DNA of 64,000 nucleotides from Martinezella tropici. GTDB taxonomy: Bacteria > Pseudomonadota > Alphaproteobacteria > Rhizobiales > Rhizobiaceae. The notes under the pieces were generated by a model. That model made no database searches. It was not told the DNA's origin and saw only the letters and a list, made by a program, of their open reading frames with translations. Position numbers and translations under genes: made by a program. The DNA lies in contig NZ_QMKK01000024.1 of NCBI RefSeq assembly GCF_003287875.1, forward strand, positions 114,989 through 178,988. The letters are read 5' to 3'. Shown one piece after another: positions 33,715 through 42,942 of this stretch. Numbering within the stretch: the first letter of the stretch is position 1; each line of letters begins with the position of its first letter.

Positions 33715-36627
33715 CTAGGCGCGTTTCGTCAGCGGAAACCGTTCCTTCAACAGACGGAGCACCGAATCCGATCCCATCGGCGGGCCGAAGATGAAGCTCT
33801 GGCCGTAGGTGCAGCCGATCTTGGCCAGTTCCAGCGCATCCTCTTCGGATTCGATGCCTTCGGCGACCACGCGCATGTTGAGTTCGCGCGCCATGGAAAT
33901 AACCGAACGCAGAAGAACAGCCTTCTTGTCGCTGTCGTCGCGGACCATCGCCTTGTCGAGCTTGATCGTGTCGAAGGGGAAGCGGGTGAGATAGGCGAGC
34001 GACGAATAGCCCGTGCCGAAATCGTCGAGCGCCAGACCGATGCCTGCGTCGCGCAGCTTGTCGAGCACGAGCCGCGCCTGTTCCGGATTCTCCATCACCT
34101 GCGATTCCGTCAGCTCCAGCTTGATACGGTTTGGGTCGCAATGGGTTTTGGCAAGCAGGGCACGGATATCGTCGTAAAGCTCGTTGTTGAGCAGCTGCAC
34201 GCTGGAAAGGTTGATGGAGACGAACAGCGGCAGGTCGCCGGTCTGTCGCTGCCATGCCTTCAGGTCGTTGGTCGCCTGTTCGAGCGCGAACATGCCGAGC
34301 GGGCCGATGATGTCGGAAGCCTCCGCGATCGGAATGAATTCCGTTGGCGGAATATTGCCGCGCTTGGGATGCTCCCAGCGCATCAGCGCCTCGAAGCCTG
34401 CGACCTCGGCATCTTCCAGGCGGACGATCGGCTGATAGACCAGCGAAAGTTCCTTGCGCTCGACGGCGCGGCGCAGATCGGTTTCGAGCTGCAGCCGGTC
34501 GGTGCCGAAGCTGCGGAAAGCCGGCTGGAAAGGCTCGACGCGATTGCCGCCGGCGCGCTTGGCGCGATACATGGCGAGTTCCGCATCGCTCAGCATGCCG
34601 GCCGCATTTTCCTGCTGGTCGACCCACGACGTCAGCCCGACCGATGCCGTCAGGATGATTTCACGATTGGCGAAATTGATCGGCACCATGATCGCCTTGC
34701 TGATCGCGTCGGCAAAGTCGGCGACCTTGGCTGGATCGCGTTCGGAAACGAGGATGAGGCCGAACTGGTCACCGGAAAGACGCGCCAGCGTATCCTGCGG
34801 CTTCATCAGGCGGCGAAGGCGACGGGTCAGCGCGATCAGGATATTGTCGCCTGCGGCAAAGCCCAGCGTATCGTTGACGAGCTTGTAGCGATCGATGTCG
34901 ATGACCATGACCGTCGGCCGCAATTGATTTCCATCGGAAGCCAGCGTCAGAACGGCCTGCAGGCGGTCGAGAAAGACCTGGCGGTTCGGCAATCCGGTGA
35001 GATTATCGTGGACGGCATCGTGCAGCAGCCGTTCGACTGAATTCTTCTGTTCGGTAATGTCGACGATCGTGCCGACGCAGCGGATGATCTCGCCGTTCGA
35101 CCCCAGCACAGGCCGGGCGCGGATTGACAGCCAGTGGAAATGCCCGTCTTCGGCACGAATTCGGAATTCATGGTTCAGCCGGCCGCGCCGATGTTCCAGA
35201 AGCACGTCGAGTGTGGCGCGGAACCGATCGCGATCGTCGGGATGCAGCCGCGGCAGCCAGTTGCGCGCCGCGCCATGCATGGTGCCGGGCGAAAGGCCGA
35301 GCTTCATCGAGATATCGGGCGTCGTCACGACGCGGTCACGGGCGACGTCCCAGTCCCATACTGTATCGCCGGAGCCCGTCAGCGCCAGGGATTGCCGTTC
35401 CAGATCCGAGAACAGGCCCTGCTGGAAGGCGCCGCCGGCAAAGGCGTGCTGCATGACTGTGAAGCCGATCAGCAGAACGATGAGGACGAGGCCGCCGCCG
35501 AGCGCAGGCTGGATGATGTCGTTGTCGAGCTTGCCCATGACCGTCATCCAGGCTCCGAACAGCCAGACGAGGATCAGCGCCCAGGCGGGCACGAGCAGGA
35601 TGGCACGATCATAGCGGCTGAAGCCGAGATAGATGATGAGCAGCAGACCCGCCGTTGCGGTCAGCGCCAGCGACAGCCGTGCAATGCCGGCCGCGATCGA
35701 TGGATCGTAGATCGCCACGCCGAAGAGCAGGGCGAGGCCGAGAACCCAGGCGAGCGTCACGTAGCCGAGATGGGCATGCCAGCGATTGAGATTGAGATAG
35801 GTGAACAGGAAGATCACCAGGCTCGATGCAAGCGCCACCTCCGCACAGGCGCGCCATATTCGCTGGTCGCCGGAGGTTATGGTGATGAGCTTGCCGAGGA
35901 AGCCGAAATCCACGCAGATATAGCCGAGCACGGCCCAGGCGAGAGCCGCCGTCGCCGGCAGCATCGACGTGCCCTTGACCACGAAAAGGATGGTCAGGAA
36001 CACCGCCAGCAGGCCGGCAATGCCGAGCACGATGCCGCGATAGAGCGTGAAGGCGTTGACTGTATCCTTGTAGGCGTTCGGTTCCCAGAGATAGAGCTGC
36101 GGCAGGTTCGGCGACGAAAGCTCGGCAACGAAGGTGACGACGGCACCAGGGTTCAGCGTGATGCGGAAGACATCGGCCTCGTCGCTCGGCTGTCGGTCGA
36201 GCGCGAAACCTTCGCTCGGCGTGATCGCGACGATGCGCTGCGAGCCGAGATCGGGCCAGAAGACCTTCGAATTCACCAGGCGGAAATGCGGAGCAACGAT
36301 GACGCGCTCCAACTGCTCTTCGGAGACATTGGCGAGCGCGAAGACCGCCCAGTCGCCCTGGTGGTTCGGCGAGGAGGAGCGGACCTCGATGCGGCGCCGG
36401 ATGCCATCGGCGCCGGCCGCCGTCGAAACCTGGAAGGCTTCACCTTGATTTCTGTAGATCTCCGTCGTCGCCGTCAGATCGAGAGCGGTATCGTCGCGCG
36501 AAATTTTTACGGGCTCTGCCGCATGCGCCATTCCGGCGATCAACAGCATCACGGTGGCCGCAAGCGTCGCGATAACAGCACATAGCCGCCGGGCCATCGT
36601 TCCCGTCTGCGTGAATCCGGCGATCAT
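33715..36627 (-). CDS. Membrane GGDEF-EAL protein with 7TMR-DISM input and PAS, degenerate GGDEF
   Basis: 970 aa from ATG 36627, which overlaps the stop of the upstream acetyltransferase (ATGA). Order: signal sequence, periplasmic 7TMR-DISM-type domain (about 30-180), seven hydrophobic helices (about 185-400), PAS/PAC (about 420-530), GGDEF domain and EAL domain. The GGDEF loop reads RLSGDQFGLIL near residue 617, so the catalytic motif is changed to SGDQF. The EAL domain is intact by sight: FEALMRWEHPKRG near 747 and LDDFGTGYSSLAYL near 872. It is therefore predicted to degrade c-di-GMP, with GGDEF possibly binding GTP only. Confidence 0.88.
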   Translation of the reverse strand: MIAGFTQTGTMARRLCAVIATLAATVMLLIAGMAHAAEPVKISRDDTALDLTATTEIYRNQGEAFQVSTAAGADGIRRRIEVRSSSPNHQGDWAVFALANVSEEQLERVIVAPHFRLVNSKVFWPDLGSQRIVAITPSEGFALDRQPSDEADVFRITLNPGAVVTFVAELSSPNLPQLYLWEPNAYKDTVNAFTLYRGIVLGIAGLLAVFLTILFVVKGTSMLPATAALAWAVLGYICVDFGFLGKLITITSGDQRIWRACAEVALASSLVIFLFTYLNLNRWHAHLGYVTLAWVLGLALLFGVAIYDPSIAAGIARLSLALTATAGLLLIIYLGFSRYDRAILLVPAWALILVWLFGAWMTVMGKLDNDIIQPALGGGLVLIVLLIGFTVMQHAFAGGAFQQGLFSDLERQSLALTGSGDTVWDWDVARDRVVTTPDISMKLGLSPGTMHGAARNWLPRLHPDDRDRFRATLDVLLEHRRGRLNHEFRIRAEDGHFHWLSIRARPVLGSNGEIIRCVGTIVDITEQKNSVERLLHDAVHDNLTGLPNRQVFLDRLQAVLTLASDGNQLRPTVMVIDIDRYKLVNDTLGFAAGDNILIALTRRLRRLMKPQDTLARLSGDQFGLILVSERDPAKVADFADAISKAIMVPINFANREIILTASVGLTSWVDQQENAAGMLSDAELAMYRAKRAGGNRVEPFQPAFRSFGTDRLQLETDLRRAVERKELSLVYQPIVRLEDAEVAGFEALMRWEHPKRGNIPPTEFIPIAEASDIIGPLGMFALEQATNDLKAWQRQTGDLPLFVSINLSSVQLLNNELYDDIRALLAKTHCDPNRIKLELTESQVMENPEQARLVLDKLRDAGIGLALDDFGTGYSSLAYLTRFPFDTIKLDKAMVRDDSDKKAVLLRSVISMARELNMRVVAEGIESEEDALELAKIGCTYGQSFIFGPPMGSDSVLRLLKERFPLTKRA

Positions 36628-37271
36628 CGCTTGTCGAGGTTTCGGTTCGGGTTGGCGTCGGATGCCAACCTTGAAAACATCACATGGTCGCGCCACTGAC
36701 CGTTGATTTTAAGATAACCGCGCAAATGACCTTCCCGCTGGAAACCGGCTTTTTGCAAAAGCCGCATGCTACGCTCATTGTCCGGAATACAGGCTGCTTC
36801 AATTCGGTGCAACTCAAGTCCGGAAAAGATATAGGGTATAACCAATTGAAGTGCGGCGAACATATGGCCCTGACCGGAATAACGCTCGCCCATCCAATAT
36901 CCGATCATGCAGCTCTGCGCGGCACCGCGGCGAATATAGCCGATCGTAATCCCGCCAACCAGGGTCATGTTTTCCCGCAGGAAGATGAACAGCGGTATCG
37001 CCTGGCCGGAACTATATTCCTGCTTGCCGCGGATGATGCGGGCCCGATAGGCGCCCTCCGTCAGCTCGTCATGCCGCCAGGTCGGCTCCCAGGGTTCCAG
37101 GAAGCGGCGGCTCTCCGCCCGGAGCCTATGCCATTGGTTGAAATCGGAGTAGCGCGGCAGGCGCAGCAAATATGTATCGTTTTCGAGTTCAACCGCGTCC
37201 GAATGACGTGAGAGAAACCGAAAGACAGATTTTTGCATGCCGCCAAGCACTCCCCCGAGAATTGAACCCAT
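36624..37271 (-). CDS. RimJ/RimL-type GNAT acetyltransferase
   Basis: 215 aa (ATG 37238 is an alternative giving 204). GNAT motif A is GYWMGERYSGQGHMFAALQLVIPY and the ending RIEAACIPDNERSMRLLQKAGFQREG is typical of ribosomal-protein N-acetyltransferases. The protein substrate is not known. It sits between an M16 peptidase and the GGDEF-EAL gene and overlaps the latter. Confidence 0.87.
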   Translation of the reverse strand: MGSILGGVLGGMQKSVFRFLSRHSDAVELENDTYLLRLPRYSDFNQWHRLRAESRRFLEPWEPTWRHDELTEGAYRARIIRGKQEYSSGQAIPLFIFLRENMTLVGGITIGYIRRGAAQSCMIGYWMGERYSGQGHMFAALQLVIPYIFSGLELHRIEAACIPDNERSMRLLQKAGFQREGHLRGYLKINGQWRDHVMFSRLASDANPNRNLDKR

Positions 37272-37288
37272 AGGCTCGCGGCATGCCC

Positions 37289-38587
37289 TTAGCCGCTTGC
37301 GCTTTTGGAAGCAGGGGCCGGTGACGACAGTGACGTGACGATGTCTTCCATCGGCGCGAGCTGCTCCAGCGGCCCGATCGCCGAAAGCGTCGGTACTGTA
37401 TCGAAGAACAGACGGCCGGCAAGATCCGTCAAACGATCGATGGTGATGCCTTCCAGGCGTTCCAGCATCTCCTGGTTCGGGATGGGGCGGCCGTAAAGCA
37501 TCATCTGCCGGGCGACCTGACCGGCGCGGGCGGCCGGGCTTTCCTGGCCCATCAGCAGCTGAGCCCGGATCTGGGCGCGGGCGCGCTCGATTTCCTGCTG
37601 CTGGATATCATGAGACGACTTGTGCAGCTCGTCGATGATGACGGGCAGCAGTTCCGGCAGGTTCTCGCCGCCGGTCGCGGCATGGATGCCGAAGATGCCC
37701 GTGTCGGAGAAGCCCCAATGAAAGGCATAGACCGAATAACAGAGGCCGCGGAATTCGCGCACTTCCTGGAACAGGCGCGAGGACATGCCGCCGCCGAGGA
37801 TGTTGGCGAGGATCTGCGAACAATAGAAATCGCGGGTGTGATAGGCGCGTCCCTCGAAGCCGAGCAGGATCTGCGCATCCATCAGGTCACGCGTTTCCCG
37901 GATATTGCCGCCGATATAGCGGGCAGGCTCGATAACGGGCGGAGCGGACGGTTTCGTCGGCAGGCTGGAGAAGCGTTCCTCGACCTGACGTACGAAGCTT
38001 TCATGATCCACAGCGCCGGCCGCCACGACGAACATGCGATCGGTCGTATAGTTGCGGCCGAGGTAATGGCGGATCTGTTCCGGCGAGAAGGAGACGACCG
38101 TCTCCGGCGTGCCGAGAATGGCGCGCCCGAGTGTCTGGCCGCGATAGGCGACTTCGGAAAACTTGTCGAAGACGACATCGTCGGGCGTGTCGTTCGCCGC
38201 ATTGATTTCCTGCAGGATGACTTGCTTTTCGCGCGCCAGCTCTTCCTCGTCGAAGGCGGACTCCGTCAGGATATCGGCAAGGATATCGACGGCCAGCGGC
38301 ACGTGATCCTTTAAAACGCGGGCATAATAGGATGTGGTTTCGGTCGAAGTGGCAGCGTTGACTTCGCCACCGACATTCTCGATTTCCTCGGCGATCTGCC
38401 GGGCGGAGCGCCGTCCCGTGCCCTTGAACGCCATGTGCTCGAGCAGATGCGCGATACCGTGTTCTGCTTCCGTCTCGTTACGCGAGCCCGATTTGATCCA
38501 AACGCCGAGTGCCACGCTTTCAAGGTGTGGCATCGATTGGGTTGCTACTGTCAGCCCGGACGCAAGCCGGGTGCACTCCACTGTCAT
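37289..38587 (-). CDS. M16 family zinc peptidase (processing-peptidase-like)
   Basis: 432 aa. Inverted zinc motif HxxEH at H47-H51 (HGIAHLLEHMAFKGT) with the downstream acidic ligand in FDEEELAREKQVILQEI. C-terminal inactive-half features such as GGGMSSRLFQEVREFRGLCYSVYA are present. Related to bacterial homologues of the mitochondrial processing peptidase beta subunit; cytoplasmic or periplasmic target unknown. It follows thrC by 20 bases. Confidence 0.93.
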   Translation of the reverse strand: MTVECTRLASGLTVATQSMPHLESVALGVWIKSGSRNETEAEHGIAHLLEHMAFKGTGRRSARQIAEEIENVGGEVNAATSTETTSYYARVLKDHVPLAVDILADILTESAFDEEELAREKQVILQEINAANDTPDDVVFDKFSEVAYRGQTLGRAILGTPETVVSFSPEQIRHYLGRNYTTDRMFVVAAGAVDHESFVRQVEERFSSLPTKPSAPPVIEPARYIGGNIRETRDLMDAQILLGFEGRAYHTRDFYCSQILANILGGGMSSRLFQEVREFRGLCYSVYAFHWGFSDTGIFGIHAATGGENLPELLPVIIDELHKSSHDIQQQEIERARAQIRAQLLMGQESPAARAGQVARQMMLYGRPIPNQEMLERLEGITIDRLTDLAGRLFFDTVPTLSAIGPLEQLAPMEDIVTSLSSPAPASKSASG

Positions 38588-38607
38588 CGCTTGTCTTTCC
38601 GCGTCTG

Positions 38608-40005
38608 TTACTCCCCGGCCCGGGCGTGCTTGCCGATAAAGCCTTCAACGGCTTTAAGTTCCGGATCGAGAATGTCGAAACGCTCCTCCCTGGTCATCAG
38701 ACCAGCAAGCCACGTCGGAAGCGCCGGGTCAATACCGGATGCGGATTTTACTGCGGCGGGGAATTTTGCAGGATGCGCGGTGGCGAGCGTTACCATCGGG
38801 CTGCTGGGACGCTCGTTCTTCGCGGCGACGAAGGCTCCGATCGCCGTATGCGGATCGAGCAGATAGCCCGTGTCGGCAAGGGTTTTGCGGATCGTTTCGG
38901 CCACCTGCTTCTCGCTGGCGCGACCGGCGCGGAAGTCCTTCTTGATGAACTTCAGGACCTCTTCGCTGATCGAAAAGCCGTTCGACTGCTTCAGGCTCTC
39001 CATGGCGGCGCGCACCTTGGATGCATCGCGGCCGTTGGCTTCGAACAGCAGCCGTTCGAAGTTGGAGGAAATCTGGATATCCATCGACGGAGAGGTGGTT
39101 GCCTTGACGGAACGCATCTCGTAGCGGCCTGTCTTCAGCGTGCGTGCCAGGATATCGTTCTCGTTGGTGGCGATGACCAGGCGCTCGATTGGAAGGCCCA
39201 TGCGCTTAGCGACATAGCCGGCGAAAATATCGCCGAAATTGCCTGTCGGCACGGTGAAGGAAATCTTCCTGTCCGGGCCGCCAAGAGCGACCGCGGTGGT
39301 GAAATAATAGACCACCTGCGCCATGATTCGCGCCCAGTTGATGGAATTGACGCCGGAAAGCTTGACCTTGTCGCGGAAGGCGGCGTCGTTGAACATGGCT
39401 TTGACGAGGTTCTGGCAATCGTCGAAATTGCCCTTGATCGCCAATGCATGCACATTCGCCGCCGTCGAGGTGGTCATCTGCCGCTGCTGCACCGGCGAGA
39501 CCTTCCCATGCGGAAAGAGGATGAAGATGTCGGTACGCTCGCGCCCGGCAAAGGCGTCGATCGCCGCACCACCGGTATCGCCCGAGGTGGCGCCGACGAT
39601 GGTCGCCCGCTGGCCCCGCTTCTCCAGCGCGTAATCCATCAGCCGCGCCAGCAGCTGCATGGCGACATCCTTGAAGGCGAGTGTGGTGCCGTGGAAGAGT
39701 TCCATGACGAAGCTGTTTGGCCCGGTCTGGACGAGCGGCGCCACCGCGGGATGCCGGAAAGTGGCGTAGGCATCGTCGATCATGCCGCGAAAGACGTCGG
39801 CGGGGATCTCGCCGTTGGTGAAGGGCGAGAGGACCGCGAAAGCGACCTCCTGATAGCTCTTGCCGCGAAAGGCGCGGATTTCCTTCTTCGTCAGGACAGG
39901 CCACTCACGGGGAACGTAAAGCCCGCCGTCACGGGCAAGGCCGGCCAGAAGAGCGTCACAGAAGCCAAGGGCAGGGGCTTCTCCCCGCGTTGAGATGTAA
40001 TCCAC
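38608..40005 (-). CDS. thrC: Threonine synthase
   Basis: 465 aa with GTG start at 40005. PLP-dependent conversion of O-phosphohomoserine to threonine. The PLP lysine is in HGTTLAFKDVAMQ; the phosphate-binding loop is ATSGDTGGAAIDAF. N-terminal DGGLYVPREWP is typical of the type-2 (fungal/bacterial) threonine synthases. First gene of a thrC-M16-acetyltransferase-GGDEF/EAL run. Confidence 0.97.
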   Translation of the reverse strand: MDYISTRGEAPALGFCDALLAGLARDGGLYVPREWPVLTKKEIRAFRGKSYQEVAFAVLSPFTNGEIPADVFRGMIDDAYATFRHPAVAPLVQTGPNSFVMELFHGTTLAFKDVAMQLLARLMDYALEKRGQRATIVGATSGDTGGAAIDAFAGRERTDIFILFPHGKVSPVQQRQMTTSTAANVHALAIKGNFDDCQNLVKAMFNDAAFRDKVKLSGVNSINWARIMAQVVYYFTTAVALGGPDRKISFTVPTGNFGDIFAGYVAKRMGLPIERLVIATNENDILARTLKTGRYEMRSVKATTSPSMDIQISSNFERLLFEANGRDASKVRAAMESLKQSNGFSISEEVLKFIKKDFRAGRASEKQVAETIRKTLADTGYLLDPHTAIGAFVAAKNERPSSPMVTLATAHPAKFPAAVKSASGIDPALPTWLAGLMTREERFDILDPELKAVEGFIGKHARAGE

Positions 40006-40319
40006 GGTCTTAGAATTCCTTTGGTCGCAAAATTGCCTGAGTGATCGATTGAGAGGGTAATGGAACGAAGCGACGGCGGCCTGTCTTTTTGCGTCGGATC
40101 AGCCGCGTGGTTTTCGCGTTTGCGCAAGGCGCGTGAGAACGGCGCCATGCGGCGGCTGTCTATGGCAATGTGTCGATCTCGAAAAGTGAGCCAAAACGGT
40201 GTCTACCCAATCGATTTTTCGCTGCGTCGCTGGTATAGACCATCGCCAAGTGTCATAAAAGGCCCGTTTGACAGGCTGCAGGCCGATAATGTGAAATATA
40301 TGGAGAGGGTGGAATAATA
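40006..40319. other. Divergent intergenic region between thrC and a lipoprotein gene
   Basis: 314 bases without a supported gene. It must hold the thrC promoter (minus strand) and the lipoprotein promoter (plus strand). TTGACA at 40268-40273 is a candidate -35 for the lipoprotein, with no convincing -10 at 17 bases (GTGAAATATA follows). No leader peptide with runs of Thr/Ile codons, and no T-box-like structure, was noticed. Confidence 0.35.
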
Positions 40320-40940
40320 GTGTTTGGCAAGGTTTCGCGTCGTCTTTTCTCCGCTTCGCTTCTGACATTGCTGACGGGTTGCAGCACTCTCGGTATTGGC
40401 GGCAATAGTGAAAAACAGCCGGCAACGGACGTCACGGTGGCACCGCAAGCGAGTGCCGCGACGGCGGCTCCGACCGGTGGTCAGACCTATGTTGCCGGCA
40501 AATGCCCGCAGGCCGTCATCCGCGACGAGGATTCGGTCTATCGCACCTACGCCAAGGGCGCCAAGGACGATCCGAACCAGCTAGTCTATCAGGCTTCGCT
40601 GGCGCAGGCGACCCGCCAGTGCACCAGCGACGGCGCCAGCCTCGGCATTCATGTCGTCGCGCAAGGGCGCCTGGTTGCCGGGCCGATGGGCAGCTCCGGC
40701 AAGGTCACCTTGCCGATCCATGTCGCCGTCATGGACAATGACAATGCGCTCTATAGCAAGACCATCATGTATACTGCGGAGATTCCGCCGGGCGAAACCA
40801 CGGCGCAGTTCCTCTTCACCGACGACGATATCCAGGTTGCCGGCGGTTCCGGCGGCTTCACCATCGTCCAGATCGGTTTCGATCAAGGCCCGCAGAAGCC
40901 GGCAAAGGGCGAGAAGCCAGCGCGCAAGAAGCGTCACTAA
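40320..40940 (+). CDS. Conserved lipoprotein of unknown function
   Basis: 206 aa, GTG start with GGAG about 15 bases upstream. Signal MFGKVSRRLFSASLLTLLTGCSTLGIGG with lipobox LTGC. After an Ala/Pro/Thr linker comes a conserved-looking beta-rich region (KCPQAVIRDEDSVYRTYAKG, VMDNDNALYSKTIMYTAEIPPGETTAQFLFTDDDIQV) and a basic Lys/Arg tail that may bind peptidoglycan or DNA-like polyanions. I do not recognise a named family. Likely periplasmic, anchored in a membrane. Confidence 0.72.
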   Translation: MFGKVSRRLFSASLLTLLTGCSTLGIGGNSEKQPATDVTVAPQASAATAAPTGGQTYVAGKCPQAVIRDEDSVYRTYAKGAKDDPNQLVYQASLAQATRQCTSDGASLGIHVVAQGRLVAGPMGSSGKVTLPIHVAVMDNDNALYSKTIMYTAEIPPGETTAQFLFTDDDIQVAGGSGGFTIVQIGFDQGPQKPAKGEKPARKKRH

Positions 40941-40952
40941 GGTTGGAGTCAA

Positions 40953-40995
<43 letters not shown>

Positions 40996-41057
40996 AAAAG
41001 ATCACCTTGTCCTTGCTGCCGCCGGCACTATAGCCGCAACATTTATTGCCTATTGCC

Positions 41058-41750
41058 TCAGAGCACGCCGTCCCATTCGGCGAGCGCCATGACGACGCCC
41101 GGCAAGTCGGCCATGCGGCTGACGACGGTTTCGGCGCCGGCGTCGGTCAGCCGATCGGCGTGAGACGGATAGGTGTGCGATGCGCCGGTGAAGCCGATGA
41201 CGCGCATGCCGGCGGCACGCGCCGCCTGAACGCCGTGAACCGAATCCTCGACGACGATCGTATTGGCCGGGCTGACATTCATCTGCTTGGCGCCATGCAG
41301 GAAGATGTCCGGCTTGGGCTTGACGCGGTCGGCGCCGAGATCCTTGGCGGAAAAGATATTAGGAGCAAACAGCTTGAAGTAGCCGACCTTCGTCAGCATC
41401 ATCTCAAGCCGTTCGGAGCTGGAATTCGAGCAGATGCAGCGCGGCATCGGCAGGCGCGACAGCGCCAGCGGAACGCCAGGGATAGGCTGAACGTCGCTGG
41501 CAAGCGCCAGGTCGAGCAGCTTTTCCGATTTGTCGAGCAGCGAAGCGGAGAGGGGGATGCTGGCCTCGCGCTCGACTTCGAACAGGATGTTGCGCCAGGT
41601 CATGCCGGCGAAGCGCTCGCCCATTTCCTCGGTGCTGATCGGATAGCCCGCATCGGTCAGCAGTTTGGATTCGACTTGTGCCGCGATGATTTCCGAATCG
41701 ACCAGAACGCCGTCGCAGTCGAAGATGATGAGGTCGAAGCCGTTGCTCAT
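41058..41750 (-). CDS. HAD family hydrolase (phosphatase/phosphoglucomutase subclass)
   Basis: 230 aa from ATG 41750. Motif I LIIFDCDGVLVDSE (DxDG), motif II ICSNSSSERL, motif III K in DRVKPKPDIFLHGAKQ and motif IV VVEDSVHGVQAARAAGM. Resembles GphA/beta-phosphoglucomutase-like members; substrate unknown. Convergent with the lipoprotein gene across the heptamer repeat. Confidence 0.88.
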   Translation of the reverse strand: MSNGFDLIIFDCDGVLVDSEIIAAQVESKLLTDAGYPISTEEMGERFAGMTWRNILFEVEREASIPLSASLLDKSEKLLDLALASDVQPIPGVPLALSRLPMPRCICSNSSSERLEMMLTKVGYFKLFAPNIFSAKDLGADRVKPKPDIFLHGAKQMNVSPANTIVVEDSVHGVQAARAAGMRVIGFTGASHTYPSHADRLTDAGAETVVSRMADLPGVVMALAEWDGVL

Positions 41751-41948
41751 GAGAGGTACTGCCTTTGATATGGGCTGGATTCGGCATGCTTCAGGGAAGG
41801 CCGTCGATGGTTCGGAGCATGCTCTGGAAAATGACGGTCGGGCTTTACACGATCTGCCCGCAAAGCTCAACCAACTGGCGGGCATGGCTGCGCTGCAGTG
41901 AGCGAAAGGGTCGAAATGCGCAAAAGAGGTGATGACGATTTCTTGTCG

Positions 41949-41985
41949 CTCGACATCGGCACTCGACATCGGCCCTCGACATCGG
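41949..41985. repeat. Three direct copies of CTCGACATCGG, period 13
   Basis: Copies at 41949-41959, 41962-41972 and 41975-41985, separated by 2 bases each. The array ends 25 bases before the bioR start codon. It could be a protein-binding array or a slippage product. Confidence 0.7.
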
Positions 41986-42010
41986 ATTGACCCGCCTTTA
42001 AGGATCGGCC

Positions 42011-42679
42011 ATGGCCAAGGAGCGCGACGACACCATTGCCAGCCGCATCAGCCGGGTGCTTGCCGACCGCATCATCCGCGGTGAGATCGCGCCCGATGCC
42101 CGCCTGCGGCAGGATCACATCGCCGAGGAGTTCGGCACCAGTCATGTGCCCGTGCGCGAAGCGTTCCGGCGGCTCGAGGCGCAAGGACTGGCGATCAGCC
42201 TTCCGCGTCGCGGCGTGCGCGTCGCCTCCTTCGATCTCAAGGAAGTCCGCGAGGTCGCGGAGATGCGGGCGGCCCTTGAAGGCCTTGCACTCAGGCATGC
42301 GGCCCCGCATCTGACGCCTGCCATTTTGGACGAGGCCGAGCAGGCGACGCGTGACGGCGATGCCGCCGGCGATGTCCACGCCTGGGAGGAGGCCAATCGC
42401 CGCTTCCACCGGCTGATCCTGGCACCCTGCGGCATGGCGCGCCTGCTGGCTGCCATCGATGACCTGCATGCCGCCAGCGCTCGCTTTCTCTTCTCAGCCT
42501 GGCAATCCGGCTGGGAAAAACGCACCGATCACGACCATCGCGCCATTCTAGCCGTGCTTCGCCAGGGGCGGGCCGACGAGGCTGCCGCAATCCTCCAGAA
42601 GCATGTGCAGTGGATCGGCCGCGCGCCGGTCCGCACGCCTTCCGGATCGACGCGCGAAGCTTTCGCAATCGTTGGCTGA
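42011..42679 (+). CDS. bioR: GntR-family regulator, BioR type
   Basis: 222 aa. N-terminal winged helix (IASRISRVLADRIIRGEIAPDARLRQDHIAEEFGTSHVPVREAFRRLEAQGL) and a FadR-type all-helical effector domain. Assigned as BioR, the alphaproteobacterial biotin repressor, because TTATAGATAA-type BioR boxes and bioY are immediately downstream. No box is visible upstream of this gene itself. An 18-bp BioR box overlaps the last base of its stop codon. Confidence 0.85.
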   Translation: MAKERDDTIASRISRVLADRIIRGEIAPDARLRQDHIAEEFGTSHVPVREAFRRLEAQGLAISLPRRGVRVASFDLKEVREVAEMRAALEGLALRHAAPHLTPAILDEAEQATRDGDAAGDVHAWEEANRRFHRLILAPCGMARLLAAIDDLHAASARFLFSAWQSGWEKRTDHDHRAILAVLRQGRADEAAAILQKHVQWIGRAPVRTPSGSTREAFAIVG

Positions 42680-42696
42680 AAATTATAGATAATTTT
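42679..42696. promoter_or_regulatory. BioR box 1 (at the 3' end of bioR)
   Basis: AAAATTATAGATAATTTT, containing the TTATAGATAA BioR consensus. It starts at the last base of the bioR stop codon. It is the exact reverse complement of box 2. Confidence 0.8.
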
Positions 42697-42911
42697 AAGG
42701 CGGAGGGTCGAAGCTTCTTGGACGACGACTCTCACAGAGAATGTCCGCCATCCTGGCATCGCTGCATTTCGTTCGACGCCCGGCTGTGGTCCCCTGTGCT
42801 TTCTGATTTTTATTCGCCTTATTTTTCAACGCACTCCCGAGCTTTACCGGAATTTGGTGTCGCTGCCACTTGCCTGATTTCGCGATCTCTCTCATAAAAT
42901 AGATGAGACTA

Positions 42912-42929
42912 AAAATTATCTATAATTTT
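42912..42929. promoter_or_regulatory. BioR box 2 (upstream of bioY)
   Basis: AAAATTATCTATAATTTT, containing TTATCTATAA, 13 bases before the bioY start and overlapping its leader. A BioR dimer here would block bioY when biotin is abundant. Confidence 0.88.
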
Positions 42930-42942
42930 GAAAGGAGAGCCT

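Noticed and set aside
35134..36585. 483-codon forward ORF opposite the GGDEF-EAL gene
   Set aside because: Antisense shadow; translation is His/Arg/Asp-rich with no domain, while the reverse strand encodes clear motifs.
38509..39993. 494-codon forward ORF opposite thrC
   Set aside because: Antisense shadow of thrC; the real gene has the PLP lysine motif.
42610..42897. Small ORF between bioR and bioY
   Set aside because: Overlaps bioR out of frame, has no ribosome-binding site and spans the BioR boxes; likely a chance frame.
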